Positions 25,532 to 34,990 are shown, counted from the stretch's first letter. The stretch: DNA of 64,000 nt from Elusimicrobiota bacterium (GCA_016218575.1 JACRDN010000017.1:124001-188000), one strand, 5' to 3'. Notes: generated from the sequence alone by a model not told the origin. Program-made: numbers and translations.

Positions 25532-27660
25532 CCGAGGCCCTGGAGCCCGTCCTCCAGGGCTATTCCGGGGTTTACTTCTCCCGTAAAAAGGGGACGGCCC
25601 TCCTTTTCCTGGCCGCGACTTTGATCGAGCCAACGCACGGGTTTTGCGGGCTTCTTTGCGCTTTAGTTTGCGCGCTATTCCTTAGGAAAATAGGCTTTGA
25701 CCAGGCCTCCATCCGCGGCTGGCCCTACAGCGTCAACGCCCTCTTGGTCGGATTGGCTCTGGCTCGGCACTTTTCGCCGTCTTGGCAATTGATCCCGATC
25801 CTTGTCCTGGCCGGGGTGTTGACGGCCCTGTCTATTTCCGCGCTCAGGTCCATTTTCGAGGCGGTTTTCAACCTGCCCCAGATGAGCCTCGCCTTCGTTT
25901 TGATCACGGCTTTTCTCTACGCCGCGGCGGGCCTGCCGGCGCAGGCCGCCCGCCTGCCCTCGATGGCCTGGTTTTCCTCATGCCCTCCCGTCGAGGGCTA
26001 CTTGAGGGCCGTGGCCGCGGTTTTCTTTTGCGGAGGCGCGGGAGCGGGAATCCTTGTTTTTGCGGGGCTTCTGTATTCCTCGCGCATCGCCACGGTCTTG
26101 TCCATCATCGGCTACGCCGCGGGCACGCTCGCCGGCGCTTTTTTGAGCCCGGCCGCGGCTTCGGGCGGGGATTTCCAGGGCTACAATTATGCCGTGGCCG
26201 CGATCGCCATTGGAGGGATTTACTCGGTCCCTTCGCTTTCATCCTACGGCATGGCCGCCATGGCCGCGGCTTTATGCGTGCCTATCGGTCAGGGCGTCAT
26301 CGTGGCCATCGGGCCGCAGATAGGGGTCTTGTCCATGCCGTTTCTGGCTGTCACCTATCTTTTCATCGCCGGCCTTCGGATGCGGCCGGCCAACCGGGAC
26401 CCGGAGCTTCTGCTTTTCCCGGCCGCCTCGCCCGAGGAAAACCTTGCCATCGCCCATTCCCACCGCCTGCGCCAGAAGGGAGCCTCCTCAGCCGGGCTGC
26501 GCCTGCCCTTCATCGGGGCCTGGCGCGTGACCCAGGGGGTGAGCGGAGAGCACACCCATATCGACAAGTGGCGTCACGCTCTTGATTTTTCCCTGCGGCA
26601 CGATGAGTCGGATGAGTCCCGCCCCGGGTGGGGGCGGCTCTCCAGCTTCCCGGCCTACGGCCTGCCGGTGATCTCTCCCCAGTCCGGGTTCGTCTCCAAA
26701 ATCGTGGACGGCATACCCGACAATGAACTCGGCTCCATAGACACCGAGCGCAATTGGGGCAATTACGTCTCGATCCAGCATGATGACGGGACCTTCTCCC
26801 TGATCTGCCACCTCAAGCAAGGCTCGATCAAGGTCAAACCCTGGCAGCGCGTGAGCGGCGGAGAGGCCGTGGCGCTGTGCGGCAATTCCGGGCGCTCTCC
26901 CACTCCCCATATCCATTACCATCTCCAAAAAACGGCGGAGGCTGGGAGCGAAACCTTGCCCTTCGCCTTCTCCGCCTATATCGAGGGCGGGGATAACCCC
27001 TGCCTGCGCGAGCATGCCGTTCCGCAGAAGGGCCAGACAGTGGAAAATCTTGTCATCTGCCAGGCAACCAAGGCCGCCTTCAATTTCGTGACTGGGAGTT
27101 CTTATCCCTTCGAAGTGTCCAGCAGGAAGGGCCGGCATGTCGAGACCTTGACGGCCGCCATGGACCTCTACGGCTGGCGCTACCTCGAGTCGGATAGGGA
27201 CCGCTCCCGCCTCTATTACCACCTGACCCACGACATGTTCTACCTTGACTATTGCTCGGCCAAGCCGGGATCTCTGCTCTTTTCCCTTTTCTTGGCCGCG
27301 TCCAAGGTCCCCCTGGTCGATTCCGAGCGGCTGTTCTGGAAAGACGAACTGCCTCTCAATTCCTTCATGCGCGGGGCGGCCAGGCTCGGCGCGGAGTTTC
27401 TGCTGCCGTTTATCCCCGGCTACGGAGTGGAAGTGTCGCGTCGTTTCGTCGAAACGTCCCGGACGGCCGAGCTCAAGCTGGTGGCGGTCGAATCGAAGGT
27501 GTCCGTTCCCTGGCCGAGCGCTTTAAAGGATTTGACGGCTCAAGCGGTGTTTTGCGAAGGGAGAGGGCCCGTGACGATCACGGTCTCAAGCCTAAGCCTC
27601 GGCGTGGAGTTGAGCGCCATGACGGTGAGACAGGAGGAGAGATGCGGCATGGGAATTTAA
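25513..27660 (+). CDS. Urea-transporter (UT) domain fused to an M23 LytM-type peptidase
   Basis: 715 residues from ATG 25513. Residues about 1-300 form a polytopic membrane domain with UT-family landmarks in two repeated halves: IRGWPYSVNALLVGLALARH and LPQMSLAFVLITAFL, then FQGYNYAVAAIAIGGIYSVPS. Next is an M23 domain (about 330-480) with zinc-ligand motifs HTHIDKWRHALDFSL (HxxxD type) and HIHYHLQK (HxH). The remaining about 230 residues are an unrecognised beta-rich tail (DLYGWRYLESDRDRSRLYYHL). UT proteins are passive channels for urea-like small neutral molecules; M23 enzymes cut peptidoglycan cross-links. The fusion suggests movement of a small product coupled to wall opening. Overlaps neighbours by 19 nt each. 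Confidence 0.85.
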   Translation: MVIKAIAEALEPVLQGYSGVYFSRKKGTALLFLAATLIEPTHGFCGLLCALVCALFLRKIGFDQASIRGWPYSVNALLVGLALARHFSPSWQLIPILVLAGVLTALSISALRSIFEAVFNLPQMSLAFVLITAFLYAAAGLPAQAARLPSMAWFSSCPPVEGYLRAVAAVFFCGGAGAGILVFAGLLYSSRIATVLSIIGYAAGTLAGAFLSPAAASGGDFQGYNYAVAAIAIGGIYSVPSLSSYGMAAMAAALCVPIGQGVIVAIGPQIGVLSMPFLAVTYLFIAGLRMRPANRDPELLLFPAASPEENLAIAHSHRLRQKGASSAGLRLPFIGAWRVTQGVSGEHTHIDKWRHALDFSLRHDESDESRPGWGRLSSFPAYGLPVISPQSGFVSKIVDGIPDNELGSIDTERNWGNYVSIQHDDGTFSLICHLKQGSIKVKPWQRVSGGEAVALCGNSGRSPTPHIHYHLQKTAEAGSETLPFAFSAYIEGGDNPCLREHAVPQKGQTVENLVICQATKAAFNFVTGSSYPFEVSSRKGRHVETLTAAMDLYGWRYLESDRDRSRLYYHLTHDMFYLDYCSAKPGSLLFSLFLAASKVPLVDSERLFWKDELPLNSFMRGAARLGAEFLLPFIPGYGVEVSRRFVETSRTAELKLVAVESKVSVPWPSALKDLTAQAVFCEGRGPVTITVSSLSLGVELSAMTVRQEERCGMGI

Positions 27661-29144
27661 TGAATGCGGCGTTCTTCTTGGTGTTGGCCGTCCCGGCCAC
27701 GGCCCAGCTTCAGCGCCCGCCAGAAAATTCCGAGGCCGTGCCAGCGCCGGAATTTAAAGGCGCCCCCGCGGCTCCGGCCACGGCGCCTGATCCCGGAATG
27801 GCGCCCGCAAGCCGCGACCTGGCGGCGGCCGCGGTTAAGTCCGAGGCTCTGCTGGCCGACGGCGACCTCCAGGGAGCCCGTGGGGCGCTCGACGCCGCGG
27901 TGAAGGCACGCCCGGACATTTATTGGCTGGTTCTGCGCTACGCCTATTTGTCGTATCTTCTAGGGGATTTCAGCACCGCCCAGGCCCATTACCGGCTGGC
28001 CGCCTCTATCGGGCCAAGCGAGGAGGCTCCGGTCGAGGGCCTTTTCTACTCGGCCTTGGGGCGCGGAGATCCCTCGTGGAAGGCCCAGGCCAAGGCCCTC
28101 CTCGGTTTGAACCCGGCCCACCGCGAGGCTAATCTGCGCATGGCTTACGAGGAATTCGCCGCGCGGCGCTATGAGAGCGCCTCCGGGCATTACGCCCGCG
28201 TTTTGAGCCTCACGCCCGAGGACGCGGATGCTCTACTGGGCTGGGGCTGGTCCCAATTCTATTCGGGCAGGTATTGGGCCGCGAAGGGAAATTTCGAGCG
28301 CGTGCTCAGGATGTTCCCGGAGAACGCCTCGGCCAAGCAGGGGCTTGAGTGGTGCCCCAGAACCTTGTCCGTGGCGGCAGGATACTCCTTCGCGGCGCTC
28401 GACTACAAGAACATCGCCTTCAAAAAAGGGGGACACAGCACAGCGGTCCCGGTTACCATGGCCTACAAGAAACTGTCCTTGACCGCCTCCTACACCCGTA
28501 CCGTCATAGATTTCGCCGATCCCACGGCGGATGTGGAGCAAAAGGAAATAAACATAGCGCCCTCCTTCAGCCTCACGCCCAAGCTTTCGCTCATAGGAGC
28601 CTACGACCACATCAACGTCAATGACCCGGTCACCGATCAGGGCAATGTCTACACGGGAGGGCTCAACTACACGACGGCGTTGGGCGCCGGCGGAGGCTTT
28701 CTCTCCGCGGGGGGGTCCTACACCTACTCCGATTACCCGCAGTCCCGAGCGGCCCAGGTCGTGCCTCATATCGGGATCGGAAAGAGCGGCCTGATTTACG
28801 CCGATTTTTCCCTCATGCACATCAACCTCAATTCCAGGAACGAGAAGCTGAACACCGGCGTTGCCTCCTTGGCTCTGGGGCCCTTGCGGAACTTCACTGC
28901 CACGGCCAAGGGCTACGTCGGCAAAAAGCGGCTCGCCGTGGACGACTGGGGGACTTTGATTTCGAATAACCAGGACCTCTACCGCAGCGGCTGGCGTCTG
29001 GGTCTTTCCTGGGCATGGAAGGGGCTCACGGCCTTCGGCGTCTGGGGCCGGGACAGCGTCCGGGCCAATGTGACCGCCGCGACGACGTTGGACTATACGG
29101 CCTCGGTTTTAGTCGGCGGATTTAGCGCGAGATTTGGTTATTAA
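27642..29144 (+). CDS. TPR protein with C-terminal outer-membrane beta-barrel (YaiO-like)
   Basis: 500 residues from ATG 27642 (GGAGGAGAG immediately upstream; another ATG at 27660 has no such site). Signal peptide LMNAAFFLVLAVPATA, a Pro/Ala-rich linker, TPR repeats about residues 65-245 (GDLQGARGALDAAVKARPD, FSTAQAHYRLAASIGPS, RRYESASGHYARVLSLTPED, GRYWAAKGNFERVLRMFPEN), then about 250 residues of alternating strands (LSVAAGYSFAALDY, LSLTASYTRTVIDF, LSLIGAYDHINV) ending GGFSARFGY with the terminal aromatic typical of outer-membrane barrels. The layout matches the YaiO-type OMP family. It would give the operon a surface exit or anchor. Overlaps the UT-M23 gene by 19 nt. Confidence 0.85.
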   Translation: MRHGNLMNAAFFLVLAVPATAQLQRPPENSEAVPAPEFKGAPAAPATAPDPGMAPASRDLAAAAVKSEALLADGDLQGARGALDAAVKARPDIYWLVLRYAYLSYLLGDFSTAQAHYRLAASIGPSEEAPVEGLFYSALGRGDPSWKAQAKALLGLNPAHREANLRMAYEEFAARRYESASGHYARVLSLTPEDADALLGWGWSQFYSGRYWAAKGNFERVLRMFPENASAKQGLEWCPRTLSVAAGYSFAALDYKNIAFKKGGHSTAVPVTMAYKKLSLTASYTRTVIDFADPTADVEQKEINIAPSFSLTPKLSLIGAYDHINVNDPVTDQGNVYTGGLNYTTALGAGGGFLSAGGSYTYSDYPQSRAAQVVPHIGIGKSGLIYADFSLMHINLNSRNEKLNTGVASLALGPLRNFTATAKGYVGKKRLAVDDWGTLISNNQDLYRSGWRLGLSWAWKGLTAFGVWGRDSVRANVTAATTLDYTASVLVGGFSARFGY

Positions 29145-29147
29145 TAG

Positions 29148-29175
29148 TCAACCTCCACAACGTTGTGGAGGTTGA
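29148..29175. repeat. Perfect 28-bp palindrome between the two TPR genes
   Basis: TCAACCTCCACAAC followed directly by its complement GTTGTGGAGGTTGA, no loop. It starts 4 nt after the stop of the barrel gene. There is no U-tract after it, so it is more likely an RNA-stability hairpin or protein-binding site than a terminator. Confidence 0.6.
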
Positions 29176-29209
29176 TGAGAGATTGATGTTCTAATCAAGG
29201 AGGAAGAGA

Positions 29210-29824
29210 ATGAGAAACATCGTACTCGCAGTGATCGCAGCGTTGTCGGCGCCGTCCTGGTCCGCGGCCCAGGGCCGGCTCCAGGACGTCATCGCTTCCT
29301 CTTATGCGGCCGAGGCCGGCCGCGATATCGCGGGAGCGATGAAGGTGATGAGGAGCGTGGAGGAGACGGAGGGCGACAGCTACATTTATAGGCTGAGGAT
29401 GGGGTGGCTGGCTTATCTGGGCGGCATGTGGAACGAGAGCATCGCGCAGTACCAGAACGCGGCCAAGATCGCTCCCGAGGCCATAGAACCTCTCCAAGGG
29501 CTTCTCTTGCCCTTGGCGGCAGCCGGCAAGACCGCCGAGATCTCCCGGGCCCACGAGATGGTGCTGGCCATAGACCCCAACAACTACAAATCCCTTTCCC
29601 AGCTCGCCTGGATCAACTACCAGGCAAAGGATTACAAGAAAGCGGTCAAGTACTACGCTCGAATCATCAAACTCTACCCGACGGACGTGGAAATGCTCTT
29701 GGGCTTGGGCTACAGCCTCAAGCTCGAGGGCGACAGGGGCGGTTCCGAGAGAGTGTTCAAGCAAGTCCTGATGCTGAGCCCGAAGAACGCCCGGGCTTTG
29801 GAAGGGTTGAAAGGAACGGCCTAG
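29210..29824 (+). CDS. Exported tetratricopeptide-repeat protein, last gene of the RRE operon
   Basis: 204 residues with signal peptide MRNIVLAVIAALSAPSWSAA and a good ribosome site (AAGGAGGAAG). At least four TPR units: RDIAGAMKVMRSVEETEGD, GMWNESIAQYQNAAKIAPE, AEISRAHEMVLAIDPNN, KDYKKAVKYYARIIKLYPTD and SERVFKQVLMLSPKN. It resembles the TPR part of the preceding barrel protein, so the two may be duplicates that work as periplasmic partner and barrel. It ends in a 4-nt convergent overlap with purK. Confidence 0.83.
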   Translation: MRNIVLAVIAALSAPSWSAAQGRLQDVIASSYAAEAGRDIAGAMKVMRSVEETEGDSYIYRLRMGWLAYLGGMWNESIAQYQNAAKIAPEAIEPLQGLLLPLAAAGKTAEISRAHEMVLAIDPNNYKSLSQLAWINYQAKDYKKAVKYYARIIKLYPTDVEMLLGLGYSLKLEGDRGGSERVFKQVLMLSPKNARALEGLKGTA

Positions 29825-30948
29825 CCCAGCAGAGCCAGCGAGTCCTCGGTCTGCTTGAGGAGGGCCGCCGGATCCGGCCCCAGGAGCGTCAAATGCCCCA
29901 TCTTGCGCCCCGGAGCCGGCTTGTCCTTGCCGTAGAGGTGGAGCTTGAGGTTAGGGACGCCCAGGATTTTCTCCCAGGCGGGCTCGCCCTTTTCCCAAAG
30001 GTCTCCCAGAAGATTCACCATTACGGCAGGTGAAAAGAGATCCGTCTCCCCCAGGGTAAGGCCGCACACGGCCCTCAAGTGCTGCTCGAATTGCGAGACG
30101 GCGCAGGCGTCCCAGGTGAAATGCCCGCTGTTGTGCACGCGCGGCGCGATCTCGTTGACGAGGAGCTTGCCGCCGGGCAGCAGGAACATCTCGACCGCCA
30201 TCACTCCCACATGCCCCAAGGCCTTGGCGATTGCCAGAGCCAGCTCCTCGGCCGCGCGGCGCGCCGTTTCTGGAATGCCGGCAGGCGCGCGGGTGGTATG
30301 GAGAATGCCCCGGCGGTGGGCGTTCTCGGCCACGGGATAGACCGCGGCCATGCCGTCTTGGCCGCGGGCGAGTATGACCGAAATTTCCTTCTCGAAGGCG
30401 ACTTTAGTCTCCAGTACGCAGGGAGCCTTGAGAAGGTTCCCCGCGGCTGATAAGTCCTGCCAGCTTTCTAAGGAAAGCTGGCCTTTCCCGTCATAGCCGT
30501 GCCTGCGGCCCTTGAGCACGCCGGGCAGCCCCAGCCTCTCGGACGCGGTCGAAAGGCCAGCCATATCGTGCACCGCTTCGAATGGAGTCTGTGGAAATCC
30601 ATGACGGGCCAGGAATTCTTTTTGGACCAGGCGATCTTGGATTATCTCGAGCACGCGGGAGGAAGGGCGCAGGGGTTTGTCTTTTTCCACTTTCCGCAGA
30701 ACCTCGGCGGGAATCAGCTCCCATTCCACGGTGACGACATCGGCCGCCGCGGCGAGCTTCAAGGCGGCCTCGGCGTCGTCCACCGGCGCCCGGATGTGGA
30801 GGTCGGCCGCTTGCGCTGCGGGGCCGCGAGGGGCGGGGTCCAAGACCGCCGTGCGGTAGCCCATGCGCCGGGCTTCGAGGGCTAGCATGCGTCCCAACTG
30901 CCCTCCGCCGAGTATGCCGATGACGGCTCCGGGCAGGACGGGCTTCAC
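29821..30948 (-). CDS. purK: N5-carboxyaminoimidazole ribonucleotide synthase
   Basis: 375 residues. ATP-grasp enzyme that carboxylates AIR with bicarbonate. [75 protein letters not shown] are diagnostic. It ends with TAG, evidence that amber is a working stop in this genome. The start overlaps purE by 4 nt; it is the last gene of the second purine operon. Confidence 0.96.
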   Translation of the reverse strand: MKPVLPGAVIGILGGGQLGRMLALEARRMGYRTAVLDPAPRGPAAQAADLHIRAPVDDAEAALKLAAAADVVTVEWELIPAEVLRKVEKDKPLRPSSRVLEIIQDRLVQKEFLARHGFPQTPFEAVHDMAGLSTASERLGLPGVLKGRRHGYDGKGQLSLESWQDLSAAGNLLKAPCVLETKVAFEKEISVILARGQDGMAAVYPVAENAHRRGILHTTRAPAGIPETARRAAEELALAIAKALGHVGVMAVEMFLLPGGKLLVNEIAPRVHNSGHFTWDACAVSQFEQHLRAVCGLTLGETDLFSPAVMVNLLGDLWEKGEPAWEKILGVPNLKLHLYGKDKPAPGRKMGHLTLLGPDPAALLKQTEDSLALLG

Positions 30949-31445
30949 GGCTTAGGAAGCTTGGCTTGCAGGACCTTGGAAGTTTGGCGCGCGCGGAAGG
31001 CCCGTATTCTGCGGCGCAGGGCCGGGTCCGAGAGAGCCAGGATCTGGGCCGCGAGATGCGCGGCGTTGGCCGCACCCGGTTCCCCGATGGCCAATGTGCC
31101 CACCGGCACGCCCTTGGGCATCTGGGCGATGGAAAGAAGAGAATCCAAGCCCTTCAAGGCCTTGGACTCGACGGGAACCCCGAGAACGGGCAAGGTCGTC
31201 TTGGAGGCGGCCATGCCGGGAAGGTGCGCGGCGCCCCCCGCCCCCGCGATAATGACCTTGATGCCGCGCCTCTCGGCCGAGCCCGCGTACTTGAAAAGGA
31301 GATCCGGGGTTCGGTGGGCCGAGACTACCTTGGCCTCGTGGGGAATGCCGAGGGATGCCAGGACCTCGGCGGCGGCGCGCAGGGTCTGCCAGTCGCTTTG
31401 GCTTCCCATGATGATCCCGACGAGGGGTTTCTTGGCCATGGTCAC
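30945..31445 (-). CDS. purE: N5-carboxyaminoimidazole ribonucleotide mutase
   Basis: 166 residues from GTG 31445 (GTGA overlap with purD; an ATG two codons on is an alternative). Moves the carboxyl group made by PurK to form CAIR. Class I PurE motif [44 protein letters not shown] and the usual [16 protein letters not shown] are complete. Slightly longer at the C-terminus than most. Confidence 0.96.
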   Translation of the reverse strand: MTMAKKPLVGIIMGSQSDWQTLRAAAEVLASLGIPHEAKVVSAHRTPDLLFKYAGSAERRGIKVIIAGAGGAAHLPGMAASKTTLPVLGVPVESKALKGLDSLLSIAQMPKGVPVGTLAIGEPGAANAAHLAAQILALSDPALRRRIRAFRARQTSKVLQAKLPKP

Positions 31446-32710
31446 GCGAGGTCCTTGGCCGCGATGTCACGGCGCAGGTGCAGTCCCTGGAATTTGATGT
31501 GGCCGGCTGCGGCGTAAGCCTTCTCCCGGGCCTGGGAAAGGTTCTGGCCGAGGGCGGCCACGCTCAGGACGCGCCCCCCCGAGGTGTACCAGCCCCCGTC
31601 CTTGCGCGCGGTTCCGGCGTGGAATAGGAGCACGTCCGAGGAAGTCTTGGCCGCGGCCTCGAGGCCAGAGATGAGCCGGCCGGTGATCGGGCGCTGGGGA
31701 TAACCCTCCGAGGTCAGCGTCAGGCAGACGCAGGCCTTAGGGAGGCTTTTGACTTCAAGGCCGTCCAATCTCTGTTCCGCGCAGGCCTGGGCGAGCTCGA
31801 GAAAATCGCAGTCGAGAAGGGGGAGGAGCGCCTGGGTCTCGGGGTCCCCGAGCCTGGCGTTGAATTCCAGAACCTTGGGTCCGTTGGCCGTGAGCATGAC
31901 GCCGACGTAGAGGACCCCGCGGAAATCGAGCTTTTCCACCGCCAGGCCCGCCATCACCGGGTTGAGAATCTGGGCTTCTATGGCTCCCAATATTTGGGGG
32001 GGGAGCGAAGCCGGGGCATAGGCGCCCATGCCGCCGGTATTGGGGCCTTGGTCCATGTCCAGGAGCCGCTTGTGGTCGCGCGCGTGCGGCAGAAGGCGCC
32101 AGGTCTTGCCGTCCACCAAGGCCATTACCGAGACCTCCGGGCCGCTCAAACCCTCTTCGATGAGCACGGTCTCTCCGGCCCGGCCCAGGGCCTTGGCTTC
32201 CATGAAGTCTTTCACGGCCTCGAGGGCTTCTTGGGCCGAGGCGCAGACCCGCACCCCCTTGCCCGCGGCAAGGCCGTCGGCCTTGACCGCGACTGGGAAA
32301 TTCCATTGTTGGAGGGCTTGGCGGGCCTGTCCGCTGTCGCGGAAGGTCTGCCAGCGGGCCGTGGGGACGCAGTGGCGGGACATGAATTCCTTGGCGAAGG
32401 CCTTGGAGGTCTCTAGCCTGGCCGCCTCGCGGCTCGGGCCGAACACGGGAATCCCGGTCTCCCGCAAGGCGTCGCTCACCCCTGCCTCTAGCGGGCCCTC
32501 CGGCCCGATGACAACGAGGTTTACGCCCTCCTTCTTGGCGAAGTTGGCCACGGTTTTGGGCTCCAGGATGTCCATGGGCACGCACTCGGCCAGCTCCGCC
32601 ATGGCCGAGGAGCCGGGAGCGGCGCAGAGCTTCTTGAGCTTGCGGCTTTGGCACAGCTTCCAGGCTATCGCGTGCTCGCGCCCGCCGGATCCCAGCAAAA
32701 GGACTTTCAT
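31442..32710 (-). CDS. purD: Phosphoribosylamine-glycine ligase
   Basis: 422 residues from ATG 32710, where the family N-terminus [17 protein letters not shown] begins; the longer frame upstream is antisense of the purF end. ATP-grasp ligase for purine step 2. Shows [65 protein letters not shown] and [18 protein letters not shown]. Overlaps purF and purE by 4 nt each. Confidence 0.96.
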   Translation of the reverse strand: MKVLLLGSGGREHAIAWKLCQSRKLKKLCAAPGSSAMAELAECVPMDILEPKTVANFAKKEGVNLVVIGPEGPLEAGVSDALRETGIPVFGPSREAARLETSKAFAKEFMSRHCVPTARWQTFRDSGQARQALQQWNFPVAVKADGLAAGKGVRVCASAQEALEAVKDFMEAKALGRAGETVLIEEGLSGPEVSVMALVDGKTWRLLPHARDHKRLLDMDQGPNTGGMGAYAPASLPPQILGAIEAQILNPVMAGLAVEKLDFRGVLYVGVMLTANGPKVLEFNARLGDPETQALLPLLDCDFLELAQACAEQRLDGLEVKSLPKACVCLTLTSEGYPQRPITGRLISGLEAAAKTSSDVLLFHAGTARKDGGWYTSGGRVLSVAALGQNLSQAREKAYAAAGHIKFQGLHLRRDIAAKDLA

Positions 32711-34119
32711 AGGAGTTTTCCCGGCGCCGAGGGTTCGCTTTCCGCGGCCTTGGGGGAGTCTGGAGTCTGGTAATCCGGGATCGGCGTCGGATAAACCTTG
32801 GTGAAGCACGCGGTGCAGAATCCCGATGGATCGCCGCCTCCCGCGGCCCGGAGCATCCCGTCGAGGCTCAGGTAATGTAAGGTGTCCACGTCCAGGAATT
32901 TCCGGATCTCCACCAGGCTGTGGCGGTTGGCGATGAGCTCGCTGGCCCGGGGGGTGTCTATGCCGTAGTAGCAGGGGGAGACGATGGGGGGGCTTGAGAT
33001 CGCCATGTGGATCTCGCGGGCTCCGGCTTGGCGCAGGCTTTTGGTGATCTTGCGCGAGGTGGTGCCGCGCACGATCGAGTCGTCGATGAGGATCACGCGC
33101 TTGCCCTTGAGGGTCTCGGGAACAGGGGCAAGCTTGAGCTCGGCGGCCAGCTCCCGGAGTTCCTGGGTGGGCTTGATGAAGGTGCGGCTGACGTAGTGGC
33201 TGCGCACCAGGGCCATCTCCAGGGGGATTTTAGACTCGTCCGAGAACCCCAGGGCCGCCGCCACTCCCGAGTCGGGCACCGGCACCACGATGTCGGCCGC
33301 AAGGCCCCGCATCTCCCGGGCCAGGGCCCGACCGAACTCTCGCCTGACGGCCTGGACGTTGCGGCCGAAGATGTTGGAGTCGGGTCTGGCGAAATAGACC
33401 TGCTCGAAGACGCAGCGCGCGGGCTGCGTCGGGGCCTTGAAGGGCTTAAGCGCCTTGAGCTTGGCGCCCTCGATGATGAGTATCTCCCCCGGCTCGACCT
33501 CGCGCAGCACCTGGGCTTTGACCAGGTTCAATGCCGAGGTCTCCGAGGCCAGGACATAGGACTCGTCGAGCTGGCCGAGGATCAGCGGCCTGAATCCGTA
33601 CGGGTCGCGCGCCGCGATGATCTTTGTCGGGGTGAGAAACAGGAGCGAGTAGGCGCCCTCCACCTGCCGCAGGCTCTCGATGACGGCGTCCTCCACCGGC
33701 CCCTGGTGCCGGGCCAGGAGATGGACGATCACCTCAGAGTCCGTTGAGGATTGGAAAATCGCCCCGCGTTTTTCGAGCTTGCCGCGCATCTCCATGGCGT
33801 TGGTGAGGTTTCCGTTGTGGGCGATGGCGATGGGGCCGTGGATGTTCTTGAAAACCAGGGGCTGGGCGTTCTTGAGGTGCGAGGCCCCGGTCGTGGAGTA
33901 GCGCACGTGCCCGATGGCCATGCGCCCGGGCAAGTCCGCGGCGGGGCGGTTGGAGAAAACCTCGGAGACCAGCCCCATCCCGATCTGGGCCTGCAGCTCT
34001 CCCTTGTGGGATGTGACTATCCCCGCCGACTCCTGGCCCCGGTGCTGCAGGGCGAAGAGCCCGTAGTAGGAGAGCTTCGCCGCCTCAGGATGATCCGAAA
34101 CCGCGAATATTCCGCACAT
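32707..34119 (-). CDS. purF: Amidophosphoribosyltransferase (Fe-S, B. subtilis type)
   Basis: 470 residues. First committed purine step. The nucleophile Cys2 follows Met directly (MCGIFAVSDHP), so no propeptide is present, unlike the B. subtilis enzyme. PRTase loop VILIDDSIVRGTTS is intact. Cysteines in ARCVFEQVYF, SPCYYGIDTP and FCTAC match the four [4Fe-4S] ligands of the B. subtilis class. Upstream, only 9 nt separate the ATG from a 42-bp inverted repeat, and no Shine-Dalgarno sequence is visible, so initiation may depend on read-through from purQ or be weak. Confidence 0.95.
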   Translation of the reverse strand: MCGIFAVSDHPEAAKLSYYGLFALQHRGQESAGIVTSHKGELQAQIGMGLVSEVFSNRPAADLPGRMAIGHVRYSTTGASHLKNAQPLVFKNIHGPIAIAHNGNLTNAMEMRGKLEKRGAIFQSSTDSEVIVHLLARHQGPVEDAVIESLRQVEGAYSLLFLTPTKIIAARDPYGFRPLILGQLDESYVLASETSALNLVKAQVLREVEPGEILIIEGAKLKALKPFKAPTQPARCVFEQVYFARPDSNIFGRNVQAVRREFGRALAREMRGLAADIVVPVPDSGVAAALGFSDESKIPLEMALVRSHYVSRTFIKPTQELRELAAELKLAPVPETLKGKRVILIDDSIVRGTTSRKITKSLRQAGAREIHMAISSPPIVSPCYYGIDTPRASELIANRHSLVEIRKFLDVDTLHYLSLDGMLRAAGGGDPSGFCTACFTKVYPTPIPDYQTPDSPKAAESEPSAPGKLL

Positions 34120-34128
34120 AAGTTAGCG

Positions 34129-34223
34129 TAAATAGGTGCCAGTCATTTACATTCTTAACTTACTTAACTTATAGGTCGAGGAAGTTAAGTAAGTTAAGAA
34201 TGTAAATGACTGGCACCTATTTA
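34129..34223. repeat. Long perfect inverted repeat (42-bp arms) inserted between purQ and purF
   Basis: Arms at 34129-34170 and 34182-34223 are exact complements around an 11-nt centre. The outer end reads TAAATAGGTGCCAGTCATTT and the inner end TTAACTTACTTAACTT. It is far more AT-rich than its surroundings. One arm supplies the purQ stop codon (TAG) and the other ends 9 nt from the purF ATG. It looks like a small non-autonomous mobile element or REP/BIME-like repeat; transcribed RNA would form a 42-bp stem in the middle of the operon. Confidence 0.85.
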
Positions 34224-34990
34224 ACATATTCTACCGCGTTTTTGAACATTTCGAGGCCGATGCTGGCCTTGCGGAAGGTCTGGCGCGTCCAATTGGGGTG
34301 ATGGTGCACCAAGGTGTAGCGCTCCGGGTGGGGCATGAGGCCGAGGCAGTTGCCCTCGGGGTTGGTCAGGCCCGCGATGTTGAAGATGGAGCCGTTGGGG
34401 TTGGCGGGATATCCCGCAAGCTTGCCGTCGTCGCTCACGTACTGGAGGGCGATGGACTTATTTTTCTTCAAGTCCTCGAGCTGTCGGGGGGATTTCAAGA
34501 CCAGCTTTCCCTCGCCGTGGGCCACGGGGAGCTCGATCATCTCGGGCAGGCCCTTGAAGAAGAGGCAGGAGCTCTGCGTGTTGATGCGCAGGTGCACCCA
34601 GCGCGCCTCGAACCTTCCCGAATCGTTGGCCGTGAACCCCACCGTCTGGTCGCAGGTGTTGGAGGAGGGGAGGATCCCGGCCTTGACCAGGACCTGGAAG
34701 CCGTTGCAGATTCCAATGACGGGCCGGCCCAGGCGCACGAACTGCCTCAAGTCCTTGAGGTAGAGCCGGACCTGGTTGGCGAAAATCTTGCCCGCGCCCA
34801 CGTCGTCGCCGTGGGAAAAACCTCCGGGAATGACCAGGATCGCGTAGTCCATGAGCTTGACTCGGCCTTTCTTCAACTGGTCTATGTGGATCCGCTCCGG
34901 GTTTCCTCCCACGGACTTGAAGGCATTGGCCGTCTCCAGATCGCAGTTGGTGCCGGCGGCTCTCAGGATCAGGACCTTGGGGGATTTCAT
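34217..34990 (-). CDS. purQ: FGAM synthase glutaminase subunit
   Basis: 257 residues. Class I amidotransferase that supplies ammonia to PurL: KVLILRAAGTNCDLETANAF, VIPGGFSHGDDVGAGKIFANQ, nucleophile in VIGICNGFQVLVKAGILP, and LGLMPHPERY with the His-Glu pair. Separate from PurL, as in PurLQS systems. The TAG stop lies within the inverted repeat. Begins 2 nt after purL ends. Confidence 0.96.
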   Translation of the reverse strand: MKSPKVLILRAAGTNCDLETANAFKSVGGNPERIHIDQLKKGRVKLMDYAILVIPGGFSHGDDVGAGKIFANQVRLYLKDLRQFVRLGRPVIGICNGFQVLVKAGILPSSNTCDQTVGFTANDSGRFEARWVHLRINTQSSCLFFKGLPEMIELPVAHGEGKLVLKSPRQLEDLKKNKSIALQYVSDDGKLAGYPANPNGSIFNIAGLTNPEGNCLGLMPHPERYTLVHHHPNWTRQTFRKASIGLEMFKNAVEYVK

